Source: UBA6170 sp942491385 (lineage in GTDB: Bacteria; Chloroflexota; Anaerolineae; Anaerolineales; Anaerolineaceae). Taken from it: DNA of 64,000 nucleotides. Each line of letters begins with the position of its first letter. The stretch's first letter is position 1. The notes beneath the pieces are model-generated. The model saw only the letters and a list, made by a program, of their open reading frames with translations, was not told the DNA's origin and made no database searches. This document shows positions 38,401 to 45,516 of this stretch, piece by piece. The DNA is taken from NCBI GenBank assembly GCA_942491385.1, contig CALOAF010000003.1, forward strand, positions 21,978 to 85,977, in the 5' to 3' direction. The position numbers were made by a program, and so were the translations under genes.

Positions 38401-39788
38401 CGGTCAGCTTTACGGACAATTCCGATGCTGAAGTCACTGAATGGTTGTGGGATTTCGGGGATGGCAACACGTCAACCCTGCAAAACCCAACCCATACTTA
38501 TGCTCAACCCGGTACCTATACCGTTTGCCTGACGGGAACATCCATTTGCGGACCGACCCAGGTTTGTCAACAAATCACGGTAAGTTGTAATGCTCCGGTC
38601 GCGGCTTTTAATACTTCACAAAACCAGCTGGCCGTTGACTTCACAGATAATTCGGCAGGAACCATATCCAGCTGGACATGGGATTTTGGAGATGGCAATA
38701 CTTCCACCTTGCAGAACCCTGCTCACACCTATGCCAATGCCGGGACCTATACCGTTTGTTTGACGGTCAGTGGCACCTGTGGTACCGATGATTTCTGTCA
38801 GCAAATCACCGTATCCTGTCCGGCTCCGGAGGCAGGCTTCAACAGCCAGGCTGATCAGTTAGCAGTTGTCTTTACGGATAATTCCACCAATACACCAGGC
38901 ACCTGGTTCTGGGATTTTGGCGATGGCAATTTCTCTACAGAACAGCACCCAACGCATATTTTCGCTGCTCCCGGTGCATATAATGTCTGTCTTACTGCGG
39001 GGAATAACTGCGGAAGCGACCAGTTCTGCCAGCAGGTGATCGTCACCTGTTCCGCACCGCAGGCCGCTTTTGCGTTTGAAGCCTACAATCTGACCGTCAC
39101 TTTAACCGACAATTCCACCAACAACCCAACCCAGTGGCTGTGGGACTTTGGGGACGGCACAACATCCAACCTCGCCAGTCCGGTGCATGAGTACGATGCT
39201 TCCGGCACCTATACCATTTGTCTGACGGTATCGAGTCCCTGCGGCAATACCCAAATTTGCGAAACCGTGACCGTCGAATGTATTGCGCCGGAAGCTGTAT
39301 TTGCCATCAACGGGACTGGACTGGCGCAGGTATTCCAGGATCAATCCACCGGGAATCCCGAATCGTGGCTGTGGGACTTTGGAGACGGGGCGATTTCCAA
39401 TTTACAAAACCCCTTCCATACTTTTGCGGAGACAGGCAGTTACAACGTATGTTTGACGGTGTCCAATGCCTGTGGTACAGATACCGATTGCCACCTCATC
39501 TTCCTGGTGAATGCTGTAGATGATCCGGAAAATGTTGTGAACGTAACCCTTTCACCCAACCCGGCCACGAACTTCATCCAACTGGATTTCGAAACGGAAC
39601 AACAGTTGATTGCCGATATTTTCATCACCGATGTCAATGGCAGGCAATATACCCAATGGTCGCAGGAAGCCATCGGCGGAACGGTTGATCGCAAGACCAT
39701 TGAGGTGGGTGATTTGCCGGCGGGGATGTATTTGTTGGTTATTGAGACGGAGAACGGGCGTGTGGTAAAGCGGTTTGTGCGGATGTGA
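32496..39788 (+). CDS. Giant secreted FG-GAP/ASPIC-UnbV/PKD-repeat protein with T9SS tail (2431 residues)
   Basis: Start at ATG 32496 or 32502, just before the signal peptide (MRITFTILLALITLSTQAQ); an upstream TTG at 32466 is less likely. About residues 25-390 hold seven calcium-binding FG-GAP/VCBS motifs (for example DMNGDGLDD, DYDSDGDLD, DLNNDGFVD). About 400-490 is an ASPIC/UnbV domain (NGIGARLEIYG, IVRWPAGYVDKIE). From about 495 to 2340 there are 24 PKD repeats of about 77 residues with WLWDFGDGNTS, HTY and PGTYTVCLTV cores, each with four Cys. The tail is a type A sorting domain (LSPNPATNFIQLDF to VKRFVRM). Probably a long surface fibre; adhesion is inferred. The frame is intact over 7.3 kb. 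Not obviously in an operon. Confidence 0.92.
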   Translation: MIMRITFTILLALITLSTQAQITFSDQSSNLFYQFVNSGAPIGVADMNGDGLDDIIRLDEASTLRFDYQPAMGNSFTGYTHGQLQGTQWGMCIADADENGYNDLLTGGGFNGLKLLKANNNGTSYTLNTISILPIFMQGANFADIDNDGDSDIFACNDVGLSHSYNNNGSGSMTYDQTLINTASTVPSDNSGNYGSVWTDYDSDGDLDLYISKCRQGVTDPNDGRRLNLLFQNDGQGNYVDVAEEAGLLPKGQSWATDFADIDNDGDLDCFVINHDIPCNLYINNGLNYFTDEIAASGMAIPLSTAGNGIQCKFIDFDNDTYVDLLYSTNGANHLLFRNNGNQTFTEVTNWIPTNGRIHSFASGDLNNDGFVDFIAGFANEFNTPNTQVNDKLFINNGNDNHYFKVRLNGLFSNENGIGARLEIYGAWGKQIREIRSGESYGITTSLSAHFGLGTATAIDSLIVRWPAGYVDKIENPEIDQTLVVNEGFNCEAIANFSTEVNGNTVSFFDQSSAGTTNYFWNFGDGSTSFAENPQHTYAEAGIYEVCLSINGTCGSDQICKQVNVNCPLPEVDFAAATNGLTANFTGIVSGQANAYLWDFGDGTGLAGSPNATHTFNVPGIYTICFEVTNDCGSSEICKDIPVGCTPPAVGFNVQINELTLTFTDESAQDVNQWLWDFGDGNTSTQQNPVHTYAQPGTYTICLTGTSNCGSNQVCVQATINCTPPGVGFQAQVNQLNITFTDTSDPDVTAWLWDFGDGNTSALQNPVHTYTTGGTYTICLTATNDCGSSQVCFPITLSCPLPSPGFQAQVSQLTITFTDTSSPEVNQWLWDFGDGNTSTQENPVHTYAAPGTYNVCQTVTSPCGSSQVCLPISVNCTLPSVGFQAQINQLTVNFTDNSSNSVTDWLWDFDDGTISMMENPTHTFPGPGTYDVCLTVTNDCGSNTVCFPITVSCAPPQVGFQAQTIGLTANFFNTSGNDVTQFLWDFGDGNTSTQENPSHTYAAPGTYNVCLTGTAACGSAQVCLMITLNCTPPTAGFQAQVSQLTVGFTDTSSDDVTSWLWNFGDGTASVSENPTHTFPAPGTYNVCLTVTNDCGSNTVCLPVTVNCAPPQIGFQTQTTGLIASFFNTSGADVTQFLWDFGDGNTSTLEDPVHTYAAPGTYNVCLTGTSVCGSSQVCLNVTITCNQPAAGFQAQVSQLTVTLTDTSDPGVTQWFWDFGDGNTSTGENPVHTYAAPGTYTVCQTVTSSCGSGQVCLPVTVNCALPAVGFEVQTNNLTVNLTDTSSPEVTQWLWSFNDGTTSTEQNPTHTFSSPGTYTICLTATSICGSNQVCLPVSVNCTPPSPGFDIQIDQLTVSLTDNSSADVEQWLWDFGDGSSSAQENPIHTYAAPGTYTVCLTVTSNCSSNQVCLNITVDCVDPVANFVLQTNLSSVNFTDFSSPNVTQWFWNFGDGNTSTEQNPTHTYTQSGVYNVCLVVTNDCGSAQYCENVLIDCPGPVAGFSTQANTYTISFTDNSLNDPTAWAWDFGDGTNSSLQNPAHVYATTGNYTVCLTVLNDCGQNTFCQEINVSCPVPQAIFSHQSDGFEAVFNDLSLENPTSWAWNFGDGNTSVQQNPTHNYALEGMFTVCLTVNSECGESSYCETITITCDAPEAAFSASNTNLTTSFTDNTLNNPTSWQWNFGDGNTSTQQNPTHTYFAPGTYTVCLTVTNNCGSDQRCMQVVITCAVPQAGFMYQSNELTANFLDFSTNNPTSWLWDFGDGTSSTMQNPSHTFALPGTYTVCLTASSICGNNQSCQQVVVTCTAPQAGFGFQSDELTVAFSDNSTNNPTSWSWNFGDGTTATVQSPTHTYALPGTYTVCLTVSSICGTTQTCQEINTSCPGPSVGFEVQINELAVNLTDASGDDVTQWFWDFGDGNTSTLQNPAHTYILPGTYDVCLTVTSDCGSSEACLSITVSCGLPTVGYNAQIDQLAVSFTDNSDAEVTEWLWDFGDGNTSTLQNPTHTYAQPGTYTVCLTGTSICGPTQVCQQITVSCNAPVAAFNTSQNQLAVDFTDNSAGTISSWTWDFGDGNTSTLQNPAHTYANAGTYTVCLTVSGTCGTDDFCQQITVSCPAPEAGFNSQADQLAVVFTDNSTNTPGTWFWDFGDGNFSTEQHPTHIFAAPGAYNVCLTAGNNCGSDQFCQQVIVTCSAPQAAFAFEAYNLTVTLTDNSTNNPTQWLWDFGDGTTSNLASPVHEYDASGTYTICLTVSSPCGNTQICETVTVECIAPEAVFAINGTGLAQVFQDQSTGNPESWLWDFGDGAISNLQNPFHTFAETGSYNVCLTVSNACGTDTDCHLIFLVNAVDDPENVVNVTLSPNPATNFIQLDFETEQQLIADIFITDVNGRQYTQWSQEAIGGTVDRKTIEVGDLPAGMYLLVIETENGRVVKRFVRM
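33984..39512 (+). repeat. 24 tandem PKD-coding units, about 231 bp each
   Basis: DNA repeats with a regular period; exact unit starts include 34446, 34677, 35139, 35370, 35601, 35832 and 36063, all 231 bp or its multiples apart. The core tgggattttggggatggcaa recurs with small changes. Each unit except the last has Cys at the same four places. The sequence variation between units is mostly outside the core, and the block is liable to recombination. Confidence 0.9.
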
Positions 39789-40024
39789 CAGCTAGTTGAT
39801 CGATGCTCCCCGAAAGGGGTATAAATGTTGGCAATTTTGTTTATTGAGGAATCCAGAAAACAATAGGAATCACTCAATTCATGATCTAAAAACCAAAACA
39901 ATACCCGGCATTTCATTAATTAGCCGCAACCCGTGATTTTGAAGATAAAACTAAACCCCCAATTTCAAAAAATCCGTACCTTGCGGGTTTTTAGAACAAG
40001 GACACAAATTAAAATTTTAAATTA

Positions 40025-40954
40025 ATGAAGAATTTGATGTATTTGCTGCCATTCATACTTGGACTGGCAGCTTGTAACGGAGGTGGTTCCGGCAATGGTG
40101 AACTCAGTACAAACCTGGATAGTCTTTCCTATACTTTGGGAGTTTATATGACGGAACAACTCAACTCACAGGGTATTGCGCTCAACCCTGAAAAAATCCA
40201 CGAGGGATATCTCGACAATCAGAAAGGAGAAGGCATGACGGAAGAAGAATTTACCAAATTTTTGATGGATTTTTCTATGGAAATGGGTATGCGTCAGGGT
40301 GCTCCGGTAACAGCAGATGCTCCGCTAAAAACGGATCTTGATTCACTTTCCTACACCATTGGTCTGGACTTCAGCAACCGGATGAAACAAAATGAAACAG
40401 AATTAAACGCTGAGGCATTCTACCAGGGATGTAAAGACCTCTTTGGTGAAGCTGACCCTGTAATTGACCTGGCCGGACGTCAGGCGCTTATTCAGCAATT
40501 CTCCAAGGTAATGCAGGAGAAGCAGATGGCCAAAATGGAGGCTGAAGGAGAAGTCAATATCGCCAAAGGAGAAGAATTCCTGGCCGAAAACGCTGCCAAA
40601 GAAGGTGTTCAGACTACTGACAGCGGATTGCAGTATAAAGTTATCACTCCGGGTTCCGGACCAACTCCAGGCCCTACCGATATGGTAAAGGTACACTATG
40701 AAGGTACTTTGCTGGATGGTACTGTTTTCGACAGTTCCTACGACAGGGGCGAACCTATTGAGTTTGGCCTCAACCAGGTTATTCCGGGTTGGACGGAAGG
40801 GCTGCAGCTGATGAATGTAGGTTCCAAATACGAACTCTATATTCCTTCCGGGCTGGCTTACGGCAAACGCGGATCACCACCAAAAATCGGTGCGAACGAA
40901 ACATTGATCTTTACGGTCGAATTGCTGGATTTCAAGCCAGCTCCGACAGAGTAA
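40025..40954 (+). CDS. FKBP-type peptidyl-prolyl isomerase lipoprotein with duplicated N-domain
   Basis: A 309-residue periplasmic folding factor. The lipobox LGLAACNGG places the lipidated Cys at about residue 17. Two tandem FkpA-type N-terminal dimerisation segments follow: TNLDSLSYTLGVYM near 30 and TDLDSLSYTIGLDF near 107. A long helix (about 155-195) leads to the FKBP domain (about 205-303; VKVHYEGTLLDGTVFDSS, PGWTEGLQLM, YGKRGSPPKIGANETLIF), whose residues match active prolyl isomerases. The doubled N-domain is unusual and may give a different dimer or larger cradle. Single gene with terminator. Confidence 0.9.
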   Translation: MKNLMYLLPFILGLAACNGGGSGNGELSTNLDSLSYTLGVYMTEQLNSQGIALNPEKIHEGYLDNQKGEGMTEEEFTKFLMDFSMEMGMRQGAPVTADAPLKTDLDSLSYTIGLDFSNRMKQNETELNAEAFYQGCKDLFGEADPVIDLAGRQALIQQFSKVMQEKQMAKMEAEGEVNIAKGEEFLAENAAKEGVQTTDSGLQYKVITPGSGPTPGPTDMVKVHYEGTLLDGTVFDSSYDRGEPIEFGLNQVIPGWTEGLQLMNVGSKYELYIPSGLAYGKRGSPPKIGANETLIFTVELLDFKPAPTE

Positions 40955-40958
40955 ATCT

Positions 40959-40994
40959 AAAAAAAGCCATTCCGAAACCGGGATGGCTTTTTTT
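40959..40994 (+). terminator. Rho-independent terminator of the FKBP gene
   Basis: AAAGCCAT-TCC and GG-ATGGCTTT form an inverted repeat with a seven-T tail, just past the stop of the FKBP gene. Confidence 0.85.
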
Positions 40995-41123
40995 GTTTTT
41001 GAGAAAACAATCGCTGCATTGCCACTGAATACTTCCAAATGCAGTGTTGGTGTTGGTCAATTGACCACGGTCAAATGGCGGCTCTATCCCTTTCGCCGTG
41101 GGCATCAGGATCAGGTTACCTGA

Positions 41124-41807
41124 TCACTCTCTTAGATCCTCGATATAATATCCGGGGAATTTACTCTTATCAAAATTGAAAGCCGTAGCGGCCAGTCCTG
41201 TATTGGTCTTTACTTTTCCCATGTGGAAAGTATAGCGCGAGGCATCTTTGCCAAAGGCCTTCACCCTGATTATTTTGTTGTTGGCTTTGTCCAGGGTGAG
41301 TACCATTTTGGCATAATCAGCATTATCGCGATCCAATGGTTTAAAGGTTATTTCCTGTAAACGCCTGCCATTCTCAACGAGTTCCCCGGTGATGAAGTAG
41401 ACGAACTTATCTGATTCATAAAAATTAAAAATAGATTGTGGTGTCAGGAGGCTTTCATCTTCATCGGGATCCGGAATATCGTTGATCTGAACCTCTTTGT
41501 TGTTGTGGAGTATAAAATAAATGGCATTCCCATCGCAGAAGACTTCCTGGGTACCGAGCTTGAGATGGTATTTATCTCCTTGTCTGTCCAGTTCCCCCTG
41601 CATGGATTCCTTTGGCTGTTCCGGAATTTCAATGTCCAGAACAAAATCTGATTCTATGGTTTCATAGGCCTCATATATGGCTTTCACTTTTTCCAGAATG
41701 GCGGTGGCTTCGGGGTCTGAATCTTCCGCATTGAGGTATTGGTTGTTCTGTGCCAATAGGGTTGTCCCGAGGACAAAGGCCAGAACCATTATCAAAAATC
41801 TAGTCAT
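41124..41807 (-). CDS. LolA-like outer-membrane lipoprotein carrier
   Basis: A 227-residue periplasmic protein: signal peptide (RFLIMVLAFVLGTTLLAQ), then an early helix (ATAILEKVKAIYEAYETIESDF) and an incomplete beta-barrel typical of LolA (VLDIEIPEQPKESMQGELDRQG, YHLKLGTQEVFCDGNAIYFI, FYESDKFVYFITGE). LolA carries lipoproteins from LolCDE to the outer membrane. Family membership is clear; whether this copy is the essential one or a paralogue for other lipids is unknown. A stop-overlapping palindrome (41109-41125) follows. It appears monocistronic. Confidence 0.85.
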   Translation of the reverse strand: MTRFLIMVLAFVLGTTLLAQNNQYLNAEDSDPEATAILEKVKAIYEAYETIESDFVLDIEIPEQPKESMQGELDRQGDKYHLKLGTQEVFCDGNAIYFILHNNKEVQINDIPDPDEDESLLTPQSIFNFYESDKFVYFITGELVENGRRLQEITFKPLDRDNADYAKMVLTLDKANNKIIRVKAFGKDASRYTFHMGKVKTNTGLAATAFNFDKSKFPGYYIEDLRE

Positions 41808-42005
41808 CTGTTCAATATTTTTTATGCAATTTGGGTAAACTTCCTGGTTTTAAGACGCACATTTTACCAAAAGGTAATTGCCGGCGCAAGGCTTACCCTT
41901 AAAATTCTAATAAACGAACGCGCAAAATGGGATTTTTATTGAAATTGTTTTTAGTCTGTATGGTTAAAGTTTGTTAAATTTATCAGCCGGAAAAAATTCG
42001 CAACA

Positions 42006-42929
42006 ATGGCAAGTAGGAACTCTATCAGAAAAGAATACATTGGGCGGATCAATAAAGTAATGGACTTTATCGAGCATAACCTGGATAAAAATCTATCCTT
42101 AAACATAGTTGCACAGGTAGCTTGTTTTTCGCCTTATCATTTCCACAGGATATTTTCTGCCCTTACCGGCGAAACCATCAATGAATATATTTCCAGAAAG
42201 CGATTGGAGAGCATCGCCTCCTTATTGATGAAAGGTTCGGAGCAATCTTTTACCCAGATGGCCTTTGATTTTGGGTTCAACAGCGCCTCTTCCTTTTCCA
42301 GAGCTTTCAAGAACCATTACGGCATCAGCCCTACTCAATTCCGGGATTTACCAAAAGGCCAGTTCAGCAAGATTCGTAAAGTGAAGAGCAAGAATAGTGA
42401 AGTCCGGCTAACCTTTGACAATTACATTTGCAATATTAATAACATCAAAAATTGGTTAGCAATGAATGCAAATGTTGCCATCAGGGAAATGCCTGAATTA
42501 CAATTGGCCTATGTGACCCATAGAGGTAATTTTGATCAGATCGGGAAAGCCTACGAAAGGTTAATGCGATGGGCCGGCCCCAAAGGTCTCTTAAGCCAGC
42601 CAGACCTCAAAACCGTTACTGTTTACCACGATGACCCACAGGTTACGGAGATTTCCAAGGTACGCCAGAGTGCCTGTATCACAGTAGATGAAGAAATCCA
42701 GACCGACGGGGAAGTCGGATTCATGAAAATCCCTAAAGGGAAATTTGCGGTGGGAAGATTTGAAATCACCGACAAGGAATTCGAACAAGCCTGGAACAGC
42801 ATGTGTGTCTGGATAGCAGATCATGGCTATCAAAGCCGGGAAAAAGATTATTACGAACTCTACCACAATGACCACATGCAACACCCGGAAAGAAAATTCA
42901 TCCTGGACATTTGTATCCCGGTGAATTAA
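42006..42929 (+). CDS. AraC-family regulator with GyrI-like effector domain
   Basis: A 307-residue transcription factor. Residues about 10-115 form two helix-turn-helix motifs (IVAQVACFSPYHFHRIFSAL and MAFDFGFNSASSFSRAFKNHYG). From about 155 to the end is a GyrI-like/BmrR-type small-molecule-binding domain (IREMPELQLAYVTHRGNFDQIG; DICIPVN at the end). This Rob/MarA-like layout is often a sensor for amphipathic drugs or stress, but the ligand is unknown. The gene faces away from the LolA-like gene; no target gene is obvious. Confidence 0.9.
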   Translation: MASRNSIRKEYIGRINKVMDFIEHNLDKNLSLNIVAQVACFSPYHFHRIFSALTGETINEYISRKRLESIASLLMKGSEQSFTQMAFDFGFNSASSFSRAFKNHYGISPTQFRDLPKGQFSKIRKVKSKNSEVRLTFDNYICNINNIKNWLAMNANVAIREMPELQLAYVTHRGNFDQIGKAYERLMRWAGPKGLLSQPDLKTVTVYHDDPQVTEISKVRQSACITVDEEIQTDGEVGFMKIPKGKFAVGRFEITDKEFEQAWNSMCVWIADHGYQSREKDYYELYHNDHMQHPERKFILDICIPVN

Positions 42930-43294
42930 ACGCTTTCCAACGACTTATATCGCAGAAATTTTGATAAAAATATGGCGGTGAGATTCGGGAATTTTAGTTG
43001 AGCTAGGATTCGGGAATTTTATTTTTTTTGTGATTTAAGATCAAAAGACAGCAACATAATACGATTTTTCGTAATTTTATACTTTACTTGCTTACCAGAT
43101 AGTAACAAGATCCCCCAGTACTCTAGAGTAAACACCTCTATTCTTACTTTATTTTTGGATAAATTAAACACGAAAAACAGATAGTTAAACAAAACAACTG
43201 CCTCAAATTGACCAAATGGTATTTTTTTCGTCAAAGGGTTAGAACAAATCTTTATTTCAGCTTATTTGACCATAAAGATGACAAACACATACCA
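42930..43294. other. Gene-free stretch with a short direct repeat
   Basis: About 365 AT-rich bases. GATTCGGGAATTTTA occurs twice as a perfect 15-bp direct repeat at 42982-42996 and 43007-43021, spaced 25 bp, i.e. two helix turns. No gene is supported; the promoter of the next gene must be here. Confidence 0.4.
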
Positions 43295-43699
43295 ATGAAA
43301 AATCTGATTATCTTTCTGTTTTTACTGCTGCCAGTACTCACCTGGGCTCAGCAAAAGCCGGCGTATTGTGATGAATTACCAGTATCCTATGAAAAAGGGG
43401 CCTGGAGTACGGTCAAGGGAGGTTCTCCCGTACCAAAAACGAGTTTGCCAAAATTCAAAACCGTCACGGTGAGATGTTATAAGATTCAGGTAGCCTTGTT
43501 GAAATTTACAAGCCCGGAAAATTACCCTTTCCACGAAAGCCTTATCGCCCGCCACAGACCATGTGAAGAGGTCTGGGTAGTGGAAACAAAACAATGTTTC
43601 GATAGCCGGGCCGAAGCCAACAAAATGAAGGAAAAATTGATCAACCTGGGTTATAAAGGTGCCTATGTCGTGGAGCTCATCGCGTGGGAACGTCAATAA
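43295..43699 (+). CDS. Small secreted SPOR-like protein
   Basis: About 134 residues from ATG 43295, which sits directly before the signal peptide (KNLIIFLFLLLPVLTWAQ); an upstream TTG start is not credible. The C-terminal half (YKIQVALLKF to GYKGAYVVELIAW) has the beta-alpha-beta look of SPOR domains, which bind denuded peptidoglycan at division sites. Three Cys could form disulfides. The similarity is modest, so the family call is tentative. Its end overlaps the end of the convergent next gene by seven bases. Confidence 0.65.
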   Translation: MKNLIIFLFLLLPVLTWAQQKPAYCDELPVSYEKGAWSTVKGGSPVPKTSLPKFKTVTVRCYKIQVALLKFTSPENYPFHESLIARHRPCEEVWVVETKQCFDSRAEANKMKEKLINLGYKGAYVVELIAWERQ

Positions 43700-44769
43700 A
43701 AGACAAACCCTGCGGGAATCACACCGGCATCAATAGACTTTTTCAACCCACCCTGCCTATTGTAAATAAATACTTCTCCGTTTTGTGCAAAATCCCTGGC
43801 ATCCCCTACCAGAATATCACCATTGACAGGATTTATTCCCAGGGAATACAACGTCCTCCCAACCGCAGCAATAAGAGGAGTAGCTGGTAAACCGACATCC
43901 TCCAATCCGAAAGCGAATACATCATTCTTTAGATAATACAGCGTATCCCCCGAGGGGTTAAAAGCCAAACTTACGGAAAACCCGAGATCGTGATCATCAA
44001 ATAACAGGGAACGAATGACCTCTTCTGTTTGGGTATCAATACAATAAAGACCTGCAGGTTCGTTCAAAGCCTCCGCACCACGACAAAATACCCATAAATT
44101 TTGATCCCCATCCAATGCAAAGGCTGCAGGATCAACCCCCACCCGGATACTATCTTCCAGAATATCCAATAATGGATTGAGTACATAAATATGATCGTGA
44201 GCATCCACGCGAACATCCCAGGGGGAATTGACAAAAACTTTCGGACCTACACCAACCATCTGCTCACTCCAATAGGGGACGTCTATTTTATGGATAACCT
44301 CGAAATCGGTTAAATCCACGACCTGCACACTGTTTGAATACAGATCACTTACATAGGCTTTAAAAGCATCAACAGGCAAAAAATAACGTGGGGAATCAAA
44401 AGGCTGGATCAATCCCAGCGATTCAAAACTCTCTATATCGACCACCTGGATAAAACCAGAGTTATTCAACACCAGGTATCCTTTATCCTCTACGATGTAC
44501 ATATCCTGTAAAACATCTCCGGGAGTTTGTCCATTGGCATTTCTAAACAACTGCTGAGCGACCTCATCGTTGTCGAAATGATAATAACTCACGGAAGCAT
44601 TACCGAAATTAAAAGTTCCTTCATTGAGGATGAAAACGCCTTCCGTTTCCCTAATGGCCGGATTGGGATCCGGCTGATCATCCTCGTCCTGACAGGCGGT
44701 CCCTGACAGCAAAATAAACCCCAATAAGAAGAAAAGATAATTCCTGGCATTAATAGTTTTAAAAGTCAT
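43693..44769 (-). CDS. DUF5074/YncE-like beta-propeller surface lipoprotein
   Basis: A 358-residue lipoprotein. The lipobox GTAC is followed by acidic residues (CQDEDD), a pattern that in Bacteroidota directs lipoproteins to the cell surface. The mature protein begins GVFILNEGTFNFGNASVSYY, typical of DUF5074/YncE-like propellers, and shows propeller blades such as YLVLNNSGFIQVVDIESFE and AYVSDLYSNSVQVVDLTDFE. Relatives such as BtuG bind cobalamin next to BtuB receptors; no BtuB is nearby here, so the ligand is unknown. Last gene of a minus-strand set; its ATG overlaps the frameshift-corrected end of the previous gene. Confidence 0.8.
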   Translation of the reverse strand: MTFKTINARNYLFFLLGFILLSGTACQDEDDQPDPNPAIRETEGVFILNEGTFNFGNASVSYYHFDNDEVAQQLFRNANGQTPGDVLQDMYIVEDKGYLVLNNSGFIQVVDIESFESLGLIQPFDSPRYFLPVDAFKAYVSDLYSNSVQVVDLTDFEVIHKIDVPYWSEQMVGVGPKVFVNSPWDVRVDAHDHIYVLNPLLDILEDSIRVGVDPAAFALDGDQNLWVFCRGAEALNEPAGLYCIDTQTEEVIRSLLFDDHDLGFSVSLAFNPSGDTLYYLKNDVFAFGLEDVGLPATPLIAAVGRTLYSLGINPVNGDILVGDARDFAQNGEVFIYNRQGGLKKSIDAGVIPAGFVFY

Positions 44770-44807
44770 ACTTCTTTCCGTTAGCTTTTAAATGACGTAT
44801 TTGTAAT

Positions 44808-45506
44808 TTATAATCCGGCATCGCTTTTTCCACCAAGGCCCAAAAATCCCTGGGAGTGATTGTGTTCTATCAGATGAGCGAGTTCGTGAATGATGACATA
44901 GTCTATCACCTCCTGGGGCGCAAACAACAATCGGGTAGACAGGTTGATATTGCCCTTACTGGAGCAACTTCCCCAGTTGGAATGATTGTATTTCAGACTG
45001 AGGTTGCTGAAAGGTTTTTGAAAATGGCGATCATTGAGGTCATCTACCCGTCGTTCTATTTCGGGCAAGAAATCCGCAGCCACTACCCGGCTAATCAAAT
45101 GCCTGATAGCCTTCGGTAAGGAGTTGTCAGACTTTTGGGATTCGGCCAGGCTTAACTTAATGGTATTCCCTTCCAGCCTGGCGGAATGGGTTTTCCGATC
45201 TTTATAGGCAATGTGGAGATGGTAAATTCTTTTGCCCACTTCAAGTTTATCTCCGGTACGGTAAGTTTTTGTGAGCAGGTGATCAAGCGCATCAGGTTTC
45301 TTTTCGAGCAGCCCCTGCAGCCAGTTTTTACTCCAGTCCACCCCTTTTTGAGTACCAGGTGCCATGAGGCCCGCGGGCATCCTCAGGATTACAGCTTTTT
45401 TCCCTACAGCTACACGCATGCTTTGACGGCGTTCGCGAATCACCTGAACGGGAATTTGATTGCCATTGATATCAAAATGTGTATTAATTGTCTTTTTGGA
45501 TGCCAT
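44808..45506 (-). CDS. YgjP/WLM-type M48-like metallopeptidase; C-terminus frameshifted
   Basis: The 232-residue frame carries the family's Zn site HELAHLIEHNHS in YVIIHELAHL (two His and a Glu), preceded by LKYNHSNWGSCSSKGNINLSTRL, both standard for the YgjP-like (DUF45/WLM) family. The frame then reads GFLGLGGKSDAGL and stops, whereas the family continues FW-x-x-V. Dropping one A from the A5 run at 44842-44846 restores FWALVEKAMPDYKLQIRHLK and extends the protein to 44759, overlapping the next ATG. I treat the shift as an assembly error or recent mutation. Role: cytoplasmic peptidase of unknown substrate. Confidence 0.85.
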   Translation of the reverse strand: MASKKTINTHFDINGNQIPVQVIRERRQSMRVAVGKKAVILRMPAGLMAPGTQKGVDWSKNWLQGLLEKKPDALDHLLTKTYRTGDKLEVGKRIYHLHIAYKDRKTHSARLEGNTIKLSLAESQKSDNSLPKAIRHLISRVVAADFLPEIERRVDDLNDRHFQKPFSNLSLKYNHSNWGSCSSKGNINLSTRLLFAPQEVIDYVIIHELAHLIEHNHSQGFLGLGGKSDAGL

Positions 45507-45516
45507 TCACTACAAG

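Noticed and set aside
33984..39512. CRISPR-like array
   Set aside because: The repeats are long (231 bp), contiguous and in frame with a protein; there are no spacers.
39808..39819. CCCC-GAAA-GGGG mini hairpin after the PKD giant
   Set aside because: Only four base pairs and no T-run; may help transcript ending but too weak to annotate.
41109..41125. 17-bp palindrome GATCAGGTTACCTGATC at the end of the LolA-like gene
   Set aside because: No tail of T and overlapping the coding end; not enough to call a terminator or operator.
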